This document shows, piece by piece, positions 35,212 through 43,866 of a stretch of DNA of 64,000 nt. The stretch comes from Labrenzia sp. THAF82 (GTDB lineage Bacteria; Pseudomonadota; Alphaproteobacteria; Rhizobiales; Stappiaceae): positions 2,632,501-2,696,500 of the forward strand of contig NZ_CP045354.1 of assembly GCF_009363435.1 (NCBI RefSeq), written 5' to 3'. The translations under genes and the position numbers were made by a program. Below the pieces are notes generated by a model, which saw only the letters and a list, made by a program, of their open reading frames with translations, had not been told where the DNA came from and made no database searches. The stretch's first letter is position 1. Each line of letters opens with the position of its first letter.

Positions 35212-36639
35212 ATGTCGCTTGCAGGCACCAATATGCGGCGAAATCACCGCTGGATGGCGGTTTACGCGTTGTATCTGGCAATGTTCATGAACATTCTCGA
35301 CATGACGATCGTCAATCTGGCGCTCCCTGCAATTCGTTCAGAGCTCAATGCGACCGACACCCAACTTGAATGGGTCGTCGTAGTCTACATTCTGACCTTT
35401 GCCGCCGGGCTGTTGCCATTTGGCCGGTTTGGAGATGTTGTCGGTCGTGACAAGGTCTTTCTTTGGGGCGTTGCAGGGTTTACTGGCAGTTCGCTGGCCT
35501 GTGGGTTGGCTCCAGACATACATTTCCTGATCATAAGCCGGGCTGTTCAAGGGCTTTGCGCAGCCGCGATGGTGCCGCAGGTCCTTGCGATCGTGCATGT
35601 CATGTTCAACGACGCGGAAAAGGGAAAGGCAATTGGGCTATTCGGGTCGGTTTCCGCACTCGGCGCCGTTGCCGGACCGCTTGTTGGCGGTCTCATCGTC
35701 ACTTTGGACATGTTTGATCTGAGCTGGCGACCGATATTCCTGATGAACCTTCCAGTAGGCCTAGTTTCGATTCTTGGTGCTCTCCGATTTCTTCCAACTC
35801 TCCAGGCCGGCAGGCGTGTTGATCCGGATTGGGCTGGAACCGCGCTTTTTCTCCTGGCGGTTACGCTGGTGCTCTTTCCGCTTGTCGAGGGCCGGCAGTT
35901 CGGATGGCCCCTTTGGTGTTTTGCCTTGATGGCGCTGGGTCTGTGCGGCGGTGTCTTCTTTTACCGGCTGCAAGTGAGAAATTGCGAAAGCGGCCTGCCG
36001 GAGTTGTTGCCGGTTTCCATTTGCCGGGACCGGCTTTTTGTCCTGGGCGTGGCGTATGTCTCGATTTGTTTCTCCGCGCTCGCCGGAATGTTTTTCGTGA
36101 TGTCGATCTATCTCCAGACCGGTCTCGGACTAACGCCGCTTTTCGCCGGCCTGATACTGGCACCGCATCCCATGGGCGTTATGCTGGCTTCAACACTCAC
36201 AGGGCGTTTGGGCGCAAGAGCACAGGAGTTGCGCGTCCTGACCGGTTCGAGTGTCGTTCTGGTGGGTGTCACCCTGCTTTGGCTGGTCGCCAGCTACGGC
36301 TTGGCCGCCACAGCTGGCTTTTGGCTGGGGCTCCCGCTTCTTGTTGTCGGGTTGGGCACGGGTGTGCTGATACCGGCGCTTTTTCAAAGGGTTCTCTCAC
36401 GCGTGTCGGGCGTGGATGCGGGTGCGGGATCAGGTGTGCTTCAGGCGTTTCAGCAATTGGGAATGGCTGTCGGCATTGCGCTTCAGGGACAGATATTCTT
36501 TCAGGCACTTGAAAAGTCGCCTGCTGGTTATTCGAGCGCAGCCAGTCTCACCCTGCTGTATCCGATGATATTTTTCGGAGTGCTCGTAGCGCTTTCGTTT
36601 TTCTTCTATCTAGAAAGGCAGAGTGATCGGACACCCTGA
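35212..36639 (+). CDS. MFS transporter, DHA2 (EmrB/QacA-like) family
   Basis: 475-residue integral membrane protein with about fourteen hydrophobic segments. Motifs: 'DMTIVNLALPAIRSELNATDTQLEWVVVVYILTFAAGLLPFGRFGDVVGRDKVF', containing the D1 motif and motif A of drug/proton antiporters, and 'AVQGLCAAAMVPQVLAIV' with motif C-like 'GSVSALGAVAGPLVGG'. It probably expels a toxic or antimicrobial compound using the proton gradient. GGAG lies upstream of the ATG. It is controlled, by position, by the divergent Rrf2 regulator. Confidence 0.92.
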   Translation: MSLAGTNMRRNHRWMAVYALYLAMFMNILDMTIVNLALPAIRSELNATDTQLEWVVVVYILTFAAGLLPFGRFGDVVGRDKVFLWGVAGFTGSSLACGLAPDIHFLIISRAVQGLCAAAMVPQVLAIVHVMFNDAEKGKAIGLFGSVSALGAVAGPLVGGLIVTLDMFDLSWRPIFLMNLPVGLVSILGALRFLPTLQAGRRVDPDWAGTALFLLAVTLVLFPLVEGRQFGWPLWCFALMALGLCGGVFFYRLQVRNCESGLPELLPVSICRDRLFVLGVAYVSICFSALAGMFFVMSIYLQTGLGLTPLFAGLILAPHPMGVMLASTLTGRLGARAQELRVLTGSSVVLVGVTLLWLVASYGLAATAGFWLGLPLLVVGLGTGVLIPALFQRVLSRVSGVDAGAGSGVLQAFQQLGMAVGIALQGQIFFQALEKSPAGYSSAASLTLLYPMIFFGVLVALSFFFYLERQSDRTP

Positions 36640-36657
36640 AGGCTGGAAATGAAAAAT

Positions 36658-36697
36658 GTGCACGGCCTGCCGGGTGGGAGGGGAGCAGGCCGTGCAC
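36658..36697 (-). terminator. Terminator hairpin between convergent genes
   Basis: Thirteen-bp perfect stem (GTGCACGGCCTGC / GCAGGCCGTGCAC) with a 14-nt loop. On the minus strand it is followed by ATTTTTC, so it would terminate the transglutaminase-like gene; on the plus strand it lies 19 bp after the MFS stop but lacks a T run. Confidence 0.65.
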
Positions 36698-36728
36698 GTT
36701 GGCCAGAAGCTGTCAGGCCTCGGGCGTA

Positions 36729-37958
36729 TCAGCGGTTCTTTTCAAGTGTAACGGTCACTTCAACAATTGACTTGGGGTCATGACGGCGGGCTTCCGGGTC
36801 ATGATAGTCGATGATGATCGTCGCTCCCGGAACTCGGACGCGAGAAGGCGGGTTCTCCAGACCAGAGCCGATGTGTTGGTGCACGTTGCCCACGGCAAAG
36901 CCGAAGAGACTTGCGCATTCTTCCAGCGTTGTCCGCGGGTTTTCAAAGATGCTTGCCGCCAGCGAGCGGTAACCGTTTGCCTGAAGTGTCGCCACTGTCG
37001 GCGCTGATCCACTTGGCGGTGTGCTGCTTCTTTCAGGTATGGCAACAGCCTTCTCAAAGCTTGAGGGGATTTGCAAAAGGCGCCGGATCGTGAACCGGAC
37101 CTCCTCGTTGGGGCAAGCGATCGTGTGCGGATAGCAATCGTGATAGTAGGCGTTTACCAGGGAACTGCGCAGGTTCTGCTCGCTCAGCCAACTGGCACCC
37201 ATGCCGGAATAGTGCCGTGTGCCAAGACTGTCCTTGCCCATATACATGGCGTTCAGGCCCTGCCAGAAACCATTGGGCGCCCATTTCAGATAGTCGTCCT
37301 TGTTCTTGAAATACATATAGTCGCCTGGGATCGGCGGATCCTGTAGGGACGCGTTCTGAGCCATGAAATCGGTCGCCGGGTTATCGGTCCACGGGCCCAC
37401 CAACATAGTTCCGAACTGATCGGCAAGTTTGGTGAAGGTTCGGGTGCCGAGACCGTCCAGAAGGCCCCAGAAAACGGTCAACTGGAATGCACCGGCGCAC
37501 TCGCCACGAAAGGGCAGGGAATGGCCGTCAACCGGTTTGACCACCTCAGCAGGGTTGAAGCCGGTCGTCTGCTGCCAGGCCGCTTCGTTTTTGCCGGGAT
37601 CCAGGAATTGCCAGTACTGAGAAACTCTGGTCGCCCCACTCGTTCCAAGTCTTGGCTCCGGGCCGAGCGTCGGATCGTAATAGTCGCCATCAAAAACACC
37701 AGCCGTCAAAGACGTCATTGCAGAGATTGCACCCAGGCGAAACAGGATATTTTCCCAGAAGTGTTGCAGATCGTCGAAGGCGACAGGTTGGGATGACGCA
37801 AGTGTCGCTGCGAGGATTTCGCTCGTCAGGTTGCTCTTAAGAAGGTGTTTGTCTTCGTTTTGCGCCAGGTTGGTCAGGTCGCTCTGAAGCTGACCGATAT
37901 CAGCAATTGGTTCGCCACCAATATGCAGACCGCTTTGTGTGCCAATCTCTTTCAGCAT
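36729..37958 (-). CDS. Tgl-like transglutaminase-fold protein, probably altered active site
   Basis: 409-residue soluble protein. The centre resembles spore protein-glutamine gamma-glutamyltransferase (Tgl) of bacilli: 'FRGECAGAFQLTVFWGLLDGLGTRTFTKL' has the Glu-Cys pair (E153, C154), followed by 'GDYMYFKNKDDY' (212-223) and 'WQGLNAMYMG' (232-241). In Tgl, as I recall, the last motif is WQGEN with a catalytic Glu, replaced here by Leu235, and the following YGHG is YSGMG. Long N- and C-terminal extensions are unlike Tgl. Activity is therefore doubtful. No signal peptide is seen. It lies 131 bp after the AAA/TPR protein gene in the same direction. Confidence 0.5.
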   Translation of the reverse strand: MLKEIGTQSGLHIGGEPIADIGQLQSDLTNLAQNEDKHLLKSNLTSEILAATLASSQPVAFDDLQHFWENILFRLGAISAMTSLTAGVFDGDYYDPTLGPEPRLGTSGATRVSQYWQFLDPGKNEAAWQQTTGFNPAEVVKPVDGHSLPFRGECAGAFQLTVFWGLLDGLGTRTFTKLADQFGTMLVGPWTDNPATDFMAQNASLQDPPIPGDYMYFKNKDDYLKWAPNGFWQGLNAMYMGKDSLGTRHYSGMGASWLSEQNLRSSLVNAYYHDCYPHTIACPNEEVRFTIRRLLQIPSSFEKAVAIPERSSTPPSGSAPTVATLQANGYRSLAASIFENPRTTLEECASLFGFAVGNVHQHIGSGLENPPSRVRVPGATIIIDYHDPEARRHDPKSIVEVTVTLEKNR

Positions 37959-38089
37959 TTGCTTGCCCCGTCAGAATTCCTGGCGCCTTCCGGGCCCCTT
38001 TCATGGGTGGGGAAAGGCGCGCTCCCTCATAGAATGCATGATGGCATACTTGCACTTATTGGTTTAAAAACCGTGACTGGGCTGCAATC

Positions 38090-41000
38090 TCAGATTTTAT
38101 CGGGTTTTTTGAGAGCAGGCTGGGCTCGCAACAGAGCGATTGACGTGTTCAAATGCAGCTCGGCGCCAGTCTGCTGTGCCTTGGCAACCGACTCCTCAAG
38201 TAGTTTTCGGACCTGGGGATGTTCTGCGGAATGCAATTGTGTGGTCGCGACGGCTGACAGACGCATCAGTTCCGCATCGAAATAGGCTTCTCCGGTCGTC
38301 TCGGTAAACCGTCTGACATCATTGAGTTTGACCAATGCCCCCTTGGCATCATTTTTTTCAAGAAGAGCTTCTGCGATCCAGGCCTCCGCATAGGGTCGTG
38401 CGAGGATTGCACCTGTCGAGAGATAATCTTCCAGCCCCTTTTCCATGAGCGGCAACGCGCTTGTGTCGCCGGAATTGAACCGGGCACGGCCAAGGTTGAT
38501 TGCCGCCTGAGCCGCCTGTTGAGCGAAATCCTGGTTCCCGCACAGTTCCATCGCTTTAAGGGCATGCCGCTGGGCATCTGCACTCTTGCCGCAAAAATTG
38601 TTGGCGGTGGCCAGAAAACAACTTGAGAAAGCCTGACAGAAAGCATGATCAGAGTCCGACGCCATCTGTTCAAGTTCTTCAGAAACTGCCTGCAACTTTC
38701 TGGGCTGATCGGTGAGGGCATAGCACCAGCAAAGGTAGGACCTGGCCAAAATGCCAAGGTCCAGGCTGTAGTTGGTGACCATGTCTTCAAAGTCGGCACG
38801 CTCGGCATCTGATACGGCTGCCAGAAAGGCCTTCTCGGCACCTTGAAGATCTCCCACATAAAACGCGCCGACACCGGTCATGTAGTGACCTGCGGCAAGC
38901 TCGAGCGCTGTCTGAAGCTGTAATGCGATTTCCAGGAAATCAGCGCTAAGCTCCTGCGCAAATGTGATGTCGGCCTTGACCATATGGGCACCCCAAAGGC
39001 CCCAGATCATCTGAAGGTTTTCAGATGACCTGTCTTGAGGTTTCTTGAGTGTGCGGGCTTTGGAATAGACTTCCTGGACCTCTTCAGATGCAAACCCGTG
39101 ATTGGTGATCATCTGCGGCCCCAGCAGCAGCAGAAAGCGGCTGATGGTGCTGTCGCGTTTCTGATGACTTTCGATCCCGCGTGCAAGTTCGAGCGCTTTT
39201 CTGAAGTGTTTTCCAGCGTCTTTATGCGCTGCAAGGCGCACGGCCTGCAGGCCTGCGATCTCAAGATAGTCCAAAGACGCAGCAACGTTTCCTGCTTGTT
39301 CAAAGTGATGTGCGATGACTTCGGCGGCCGCCTCGGGCTGGTTCTCCGGGTCGCGCGTTAGGGCCGAGGCGATCCTGGCATGAAACTCTTTTCTGACTTT
39401 TGGTCCAATTGACTGGTAAGCCAGATCCTGAACAAGGCCGTGCTTGAATTCGTATTGGTTCTTTTCTTCGTCTTCTCTGGGAAAAATCAGGCCGGATTTT
39501 TGGAAGGCGGCAAGATGCTTCTTGACTGCTTTGCCGGGGAGGCCGGCGATATCTGTCAAAAGCTTCTGGTCGAACTTTCCGCCAATGGCCGATGCCATCA
39601 AAAGCAGGTCTTTGTCGTTGCCCAGGTGCGAGATCCGCGCTGCCAGGGTTTCTCGCAAGGAAGCGGGAATAAGCGTTTCCCTGCGCTCTTCGAAGAAGTC
39701 GCCTCCACGATCAATTGCAATGTTCATCAGCTCTTCCAGAAACAGCGGAATCCCGTCTGATTTCCGTACAACATGCTCATAGTGAGCGTCAGTCATGTCG
39801 CGTGGCCGCAATTGACTGGCCAGGAAGCGGGTCTGCTCCCGGGTCAGCTGCTGCATTCGGCAAGTGCTGTCTGCAAGGTCTGCGAGTTCACTCGCACCCG
39901 GACCTGGCCGTGTGCTGACAAGAGTGAGAACACGGCTCTTTGTCAGTGTTTCTGCCAGATATGCGATCAACTCAAGCGAGCTGCTGTCCATCCAGTGCGC
40001 ATCTTCAAACACCAAAACAACCGGATGAATCTGGGACAGCTGGTGAAAGCAGTCTTTCAGGGTCTGCAGCGGTGCTTCGGCGGAGATTTTTTCTTGCGGT
40101 GGGTGGCTGTCGAGCCCGCCGCTTTTCAGGATCGCTCGCAGGTTTGCGTTGTTGCGTGGTGTGTCAAGCTTCAGGTCCACAAGAAGTGTTTGGACAACGC
40201 TGCCGATCAGGCTCGGGCTCTGCAGCCCCTTAAGGCCCAGAAAACTGTAGAGGCCTTGAGCGACAGGAAAAAACGGTGTTCGCCTGTGATGCACTGAACC
40301 GCTGAAATTCAGAACCAACGCCTGGTCGGATCCCGCTTTTTGCAGAAAAGTGTGTATCAGGCGGGACTTGCCTATGCCTGGGTCGCCTTCAATCAGGATC
40401 AGTTGGGGCTTGTCATCTTTCACCGCGCTCCAGTTGAGGCGCAGTGTTTTCAACTCGTTCGTTCTGCCTGCAAAGGCAGAAAGCGATTTATCACGCGCAT
40501 TTGGCAAGGTGGTGGAAGGCGGTGCAATGCTTTGCAGGACCTCAAAGGCAATACCCGCACCGTCTGACAATTGCACTTGCCTGTATTCGAAATTGCTTCG
40601 GAACAGCGAGCGAGTGTTGCCGGACACAAGCAGGGTGTTGCCGCACGCGTTTTTTTCCAGAAGCGAGGCCTCATCAAAGACTTTGCCTGAGACATCCTGC
40701 GGCGACAGGCTAGGTCCTTCGCTGGGGACGACAAAACCGACACCACTGGCAATTCCACAGCGCAGTTGCGCCTGAAAGGTGCTGTCGTCGTTTTTGAAAA
40801 TTCTGAGAATCTTTTGTGCCGCGAGCACTGCGCGTTCAGCATCCAGTTCCTTCAAAACCGGCACACCGAACACCAGTAGCTTTTGTCCGTTTGGCAAATT
40901 GACCAGTTTGCCGCCGAACTCGGAAGCGGTGACCGCACAGATGGTTCCCAGCTTCGCGAAAAGCATGTCATATGTTGCATCGGGCAGGGGCGCGTGTGTT

Positions 41001-41158
41001 GACCCGGCTGTATTGATCCCGAAAACAACCACACTCAACTCTGACCGCAAGGGTATTGTGCCTGATGTGGGGGAGGGCTTTTCGTCAGGCGTGGGGCTGG
41101 ATTGAGCCTTGCCTTTGTTTTTTCCGGACTTTCTTGACGCAGGCAATTTGGCTTCCAC
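38090..41158 (-). CDS. Large signalling ATPase: degenerate cyclase-like domain, AAA domain and TPR-rich C-terminus
   Basis: 1,022-residue cytoplasmic protein. Residues about 40-210 resemble a class III nucleotide-cyclase domain, but the metal-binding Asp region is replaced ('LSVVVFGINTAGSTHAPLP'), so cyclase activity is unlikely. An AAA_16/STAND-type ATPase follows, with Walker A GDPGIGKS at 258-265 and Walker B 'VVLVFEDAHWMDSSSLELIAYL'. The second half is helical with TPR-like repeats ('ASLDYLEIAGLQAVRLAAHKDAGKHFRKALEL'). This architecture is common in adenylate-cyclase-like proteins acting as signal-responsive switches. The start is a GTG. The downstream neighbour is the Tgl-like gene. Confidence 0.8.
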   Translation of the reverse strand: MEAKLPASRKSGKNKGKAQSSPTPDEKPSPTSGTIPLRSELSVVVFGINTAGSTHAPLPDATYDMLFAKLGTICAVTASEFGGKLVNLPNGQKLLVFGVPVLKELDAERAVLAAQKILRIFKNDDSTFQAQLRCGIASGVGFVVPSEGPSLSPQDVSGKVFDEASLLEKNACGNTLLVSGNTRSLFRSNFEYRQVQLSDGAGIAFEVLQSIAPPSTTLPNARDKSLSAFAGRTNELKTLRLNWSAVKDDKPQLILIEGDPGIGKSRLIHTFLQKAGSDQALVLNFSGSVHHRRTPFFPVAQGLYSFLGLKGLQSPSLIGSVVQTLLVDLKLDTPRNNANLRAILKSGGLDSHPPQEKISAEAPLQTLKDCFHQLSQIHPVVLVFEDAHWMDSSSLELIAYLAETLTKSRVLTLVSTRPGPGASELADLADSTCRMQQLTREQTRFLASQLRPRDMTDAHYEHVVRKSDGIPLFLEELMNIAIDRGGDFFEERRETLIPASLRETLAARISHLGNDKDLLLMASAIGGKFDQKLLTDIAGLPGKAVKKHLAAFQKSGLIFPREDEEKNQYEFKHGLVQDLAYQSIGPKVRKEFHARIASALTRDPENQPEAAAEVIAHHFEQAGNVAASLDYLEIAGLQAVRLAAHKDAGKHFRKALELARGIESHQKRDSTISRFLLLLGPQMITNHGFASEEVQEVYSKARTLKKPQDRSSENLQMIWGLWGAHMVKADITFAQELSADFLEIALQLQTALELAAGHYMTGVGAFYVGDLQGAEKAFLAAVSDAERADFEDMVTNYSLDLGILARSYLCWCYALTDQPRKLQAVSEELEQMASDSDHAFCQAFSSCFLATANNFCGKSADAQRHALKAMELCGNQDFAQQAAQAAINLGRARFNSGDTSALPLMEKGLEDYLSTGAILARPYAEAWIAEALLEKNDAKGALVKLNDVRRFTETTGEAYFDAELMRLSAVATTQLHSAEHPQVRKLLEESVAKAQQTGAELHLNTSIALLRAQPALKKPDKI

Positions 41159-41447
41159 CTGGGATTGTCGATACCGCGATCTTCAGCAATATCGGGCATT
41201 GTCTCGACATTAGCAATTTAGAGTTGTTGCGCCCAGATTTATTCACAAGGATTACCAGGAAACTAACAGTGTTATTTTTTGCGTTGAAAGGTATTTCCCG
41301 CTCGAACATTAAATCCTTGCAGGGTAATGCGTAATTTTTACAATACGGATAAGTTCATAAATGCTGAAGGCGATAGACTCAGTCAGTCTTTCAGCCATTC
41401 AAATGGGCACAACCCAGATTTAAGACTGTCTTGTTGTTCGAAGCATT

Positions 41448-42242
41448 TCACTGCTGTAGCGAGGCCAAGAACAGGTCGATTTTGCTGTTCAAAGATGGAA
41501 GGTTCTGGCGCAAACGATCCCACATCGCTTCTTTTGAGCTCTCTTTGGAAAACGCGAGATAAATGTCGGCCACCCCGATCGGATCTTCGAATGGAGCGAC
41601 TGTCTTCATGCCAATTCGGTCGGCTGTCCAAAGTGTCATTATGCGCGGCGCGACAAAAGCATCGATGCGGCCGTGATGAGTGGCCATCAACAGCTGTACG
41701 ACGGTGTCTCGCTGTTCAATCTTCGCCTTTCCGCTTTCCTCAAGAGCGCGGAAATTGGGATGCATTCGACCCTTTGCGATCTTTCCGATTGTCAGACCGT
41801 GAAGCTCTGCGGCTTTTCCGGTGAATGCGAGGCCAGAATCCTTGCGTGCAAAGATTGCCATTTCGAATTGGACAATGGGTTCTTGCGGATAGGCGAGCCA
41901 CTCCTCACGCTCGGGCGTGTGAACGACAGGGAAAATCAGGTCCGCCCGTCCTTGCTGTGTGGCAAGCTGGGCGCGGGGCCAATTGGTCACCACGAATTCA
42001 ACACCGACACCGGAAGTCTCGGACGCATTTTGAAGCAGGTCGACCAGAAGCCCTGCAGCCTGACCATCCTCGCCAGAATAGAGGTAAGGCGGTGCTTGAA
42101 ATCCTGTGACTACCAGATCGTTGGTCTCAGCGTTCGCCGGTTGGTTGGACCCTGGGAGCATGAGGCCTACGAAGATGGCAGCGAAAGCTGCAATTCTGGA
42201 AATCTGCAATTGAATTTTACCGCGTTTCAAAAGAAACAGCAT
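41448..42242 (-). CDS. Family-3 extracellular solute-binding protein, orphan
   Basis: 264 residues with a signal peptide (hydrophobic 'AAFAAIFVGLMLPG', cleavage near 'ANAE'). The mature part follows the SBP_bac_3 pattern: 'DLVVTGFQAPPYLYSGEDGQAAGLLVDLLQNASETSGVGVEFVVTNWPRAQLATQQGRADLIFPVVHTPERE'. No permease or ATPase gene is adjacent, and such orphan proteins are often sensor-like or work with distant transporters. The surrounding DNA is AT-rich on both sides. Confidence 0.85.
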   Translation of the reverse strand: MLFLLKRGKIQLQISRIAAFAAIFVGLMLPGSNQPANAETNDLVVTGFQAPPYLYSGEDGQAAGLLVDLLQNASETSGVGVEFVVTNWPRAQLATQQGRADLIFPVVHTPEREEWLAYPQEPIVQFEMAIFARKDSGLAFTGKAAELHGLTIGKIAKGRMHPNFRALEESGKAKIEQRDTVVQLLMATHHGRIDAFVAPRIMTLWTADRIGMKTVAPFEDPIGVADIYLAFSKESSKEAMWDRLRQNLPSLNSKIDLFLASLQQ

Positions 42243-42709
42243 TTCCCTTGGACCTCTTGTCGAATGCCGCGCTGCACGAAGACTTCATTAGCTCTGCAAG
42301 CAAGTTAAAGTCGTGCCAATTAACAAATCAATTTGTATTTTACCTTGGGTAAATTCTTAGTAAAAAGGTATATTGTTAATTGTTTAGCGAATTTCGCTCG
42401 GAATTTATTTAATTTATTAGGAAAAGTGTCAATTTTAGTATGTTGAAAATGCGTTCTCAGTTTCACGGTCACTTCATGCTTTGCTCAGGAAACAAGTGCA
42501 TTATTTGATCGTGCGGCTTCTCAAACCTTTGGATTGTCAGTCTCTAAAGCGCCAAACACATGCAATTTTGTCTGCTGGAAGCAGCCTTTTCGATTGTCGG
42601 CAGACAAGCGAGATCGGACGGGCGCTTCAACGCGTTGCCTCCAACCGCAGGTTTTGGTCATAGAGGCCAAGTGCACGATATCTCGCAGTCAACGCTGTCC
42701 GCTGCGATG
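42243..42709. other. 467-bp intergenic stretch, AT-rich on its left half
   Basis: Positions about 42300-42440 are very AT-rich and contain no open frame of note. The right half is of normal composition. No RNA gene or repeat was recognised. It presumably carries the promoter of the binding-protein gene. Confidence 0.5.
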
Positions 42710-42943
42710 TTATTTTTTTTCCACCGACCGACTGATCTCGGTGATGACACCGAAAGCGACGGCGGCCAGGATTTTCATGATACCGCTATCGATTGCCTGT
42801 TCCGTGGTGGCCTGTCCGAGAAACAGACCGGGACGCGGTTCAACAATAGCTCCCATTGCAACCCCGGCAGCAACTGCTATTTGAATGCATCCAAGGAAAA
42901 ATACAACTCCAGCGATTAACGTACCCAACTTAGTAAAAGGCAT
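42710..42943 (-). CDS. Small membrane protein of unknown function
   Basis: 77 residues with two hydrophobic stretches ('LGTLIAGVVFFLGCIQIAVAAGVAMGAIV' and 'SGIMKILAAVAFGVITEI'), joined by a polar loop with Pro-Arg-Pro. No family is recognised. The ribosome site is weak, but the hydrophobic pattern with a charged end (SRSVEKK) is that of a real small membrane protein. It lies alone between AT-rich DNA and the prfH gene. Confidence 0.5.
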   Translation of the reverse strand: MPFTKLGTLIAGVVFFLGCIQIAVAAGVAMGAIVEPRPGLFLGQATTEQAIDSGIMKILAAVAFGVITEISRSVEKK

Positions 42944-43101
42944 TGGAATGTCTCTCGATGTATTTGGTAGTTGCTGAAGATTACCTTGCGCTATGCTTCC
43001 TTCAAGTCATTGTTCAAAATACCCTAAATATCGAAAGTTTTAATAAAAGAAGCTCGAAATCAGCCAAACAAAGAGGCCATGTTTCGAAGTGAGAGTTCGC
43101 C

Positions 43102-43176
43102 CGTTCAAACAAAGACCGACTTGAACGAGCCATGCGCCGCATGGCGCTCGATTGCTTGGTTGGCATTCTGCCAACC
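43102..43176 (-). other. Cluster of three stem-loops after prfH
   Basis: Three adjacent inverted repeats lie in the 281-bp gap after the prfH stop: CGTTCAA/TTGAACG (43102-43108, 43121-43127), GCCATGC/GCATGGC around a 3-nt loop (43129-43145) and GGTTGGCA/TGCCAACC around a 3-nt loop (43158-43176). No T run follows any of them on the minus strand. They may form a structured 3' untranslated region or small RNA belonging to the rtcB2-prfH transcript. Confidence 0.5.
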
Positions 43177-43224
43177 GATTACCAACAAAGCATCAGGGAC
43201 CGCATGACTGTTCTCCTTTGTTTT

Positions 43225-43866
43225 TCAACGGCGTTCGGTAAACCGTTCACCTTTGAACATTCTGCAAGGATTGCCCCGTTCCAATTGTTTATGGAGTTGG
43301 TTTTGGGCAGACTTTTCCCGCGCGATACCTTCTTCGCGTTTCAGAAACAGCTTTGACTTCAGCCTCTCCAGAGCAACTTGCCGGTTTCTGTGCTGTGAGC
43401 GTTCATCTGTCGATGTGGCGGTTAGTCCGGTCGGCAAGTGGGTGATCCGGACCCCGCTGTCAGTTGTGTTCTGGTGCTGACCACCGGGACCGCCCGAGCG
43501 AAACGTTTCGGTTTTCAGCGCTGAGGCCTCAAGGTCCGGAACAGGCCGTGTTGCGGTTCCAACCGCAAAAACACCGACAAACCAGTTCTGCCGTTTATGA
43601 TGAGGACGAAACGGGCTTTTGCAGGTCCATTGCACAGTACCCGTCCAACTCAAGGAGAGTGTCCCAGAGGCTGCTCCCGTCAAGGTGACAAGAGCTGAAC
43701 TTGGATCCTCGTTGTCTGCTTCACCCGCAATTTCGGCTTGGAACCGAATGCCGGCCTTTTTCGCTTCCCTTTCGATCTGGCGAAGAATGTGAGACACAGC
43801 TCTTCTGCATTCGCGCGGACCGTCCCCGCTTGTGACCAGCAATCTGCTTTGTGGATGTGTGGTCAT
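43225..43866 (-). CDS. prfH: Peptide chain release factor H
   Basis: 213-residue release-factor homologue. The class I release-factor GGQ motif is at residues 128-130 ('[45 protein letters not shown]'). It lacks the stop-codon-recognition domain of RF1/RF2 and instead has an N-terminal domain typical of PrfH. Published work on the paired RtcB2-PrfH system assigns PrfH to rescue of ribosomes with a cleaved decoding centre, releasing the stalled peptide so that RtcB2 can reseal the 16S rRNA. The start codon overlaps the rtcB2 stop (ATGA), so the two are translationally coupled. Confidence 0.92.
   Translation of the reverse strand: MTTHPQSRLLVTSGDGPRECRRAVSHILRQIEREAKKAGIRFQAEIAGEADNEDPSSALVTLTGAASGTLSLSWTGTVQWTCKSPFRPHHKRQNWFVGVFAVGTATRPVPDLEASALKTETFRSGGPGGQHQNTTDSGVRITHLPTGLTATSTDERSQHRNRQVALERLKSKLFLKREEGIAREKSAQNQLHKQLERGNPCRMFKGERFTERR

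Noticed and set aside
43102..43176. A tRNA gene or tRNA fragment
   Set aside because: The stem-loops do not assemble into a cloverleaf with an acceptor stem or a T-arm consensus.
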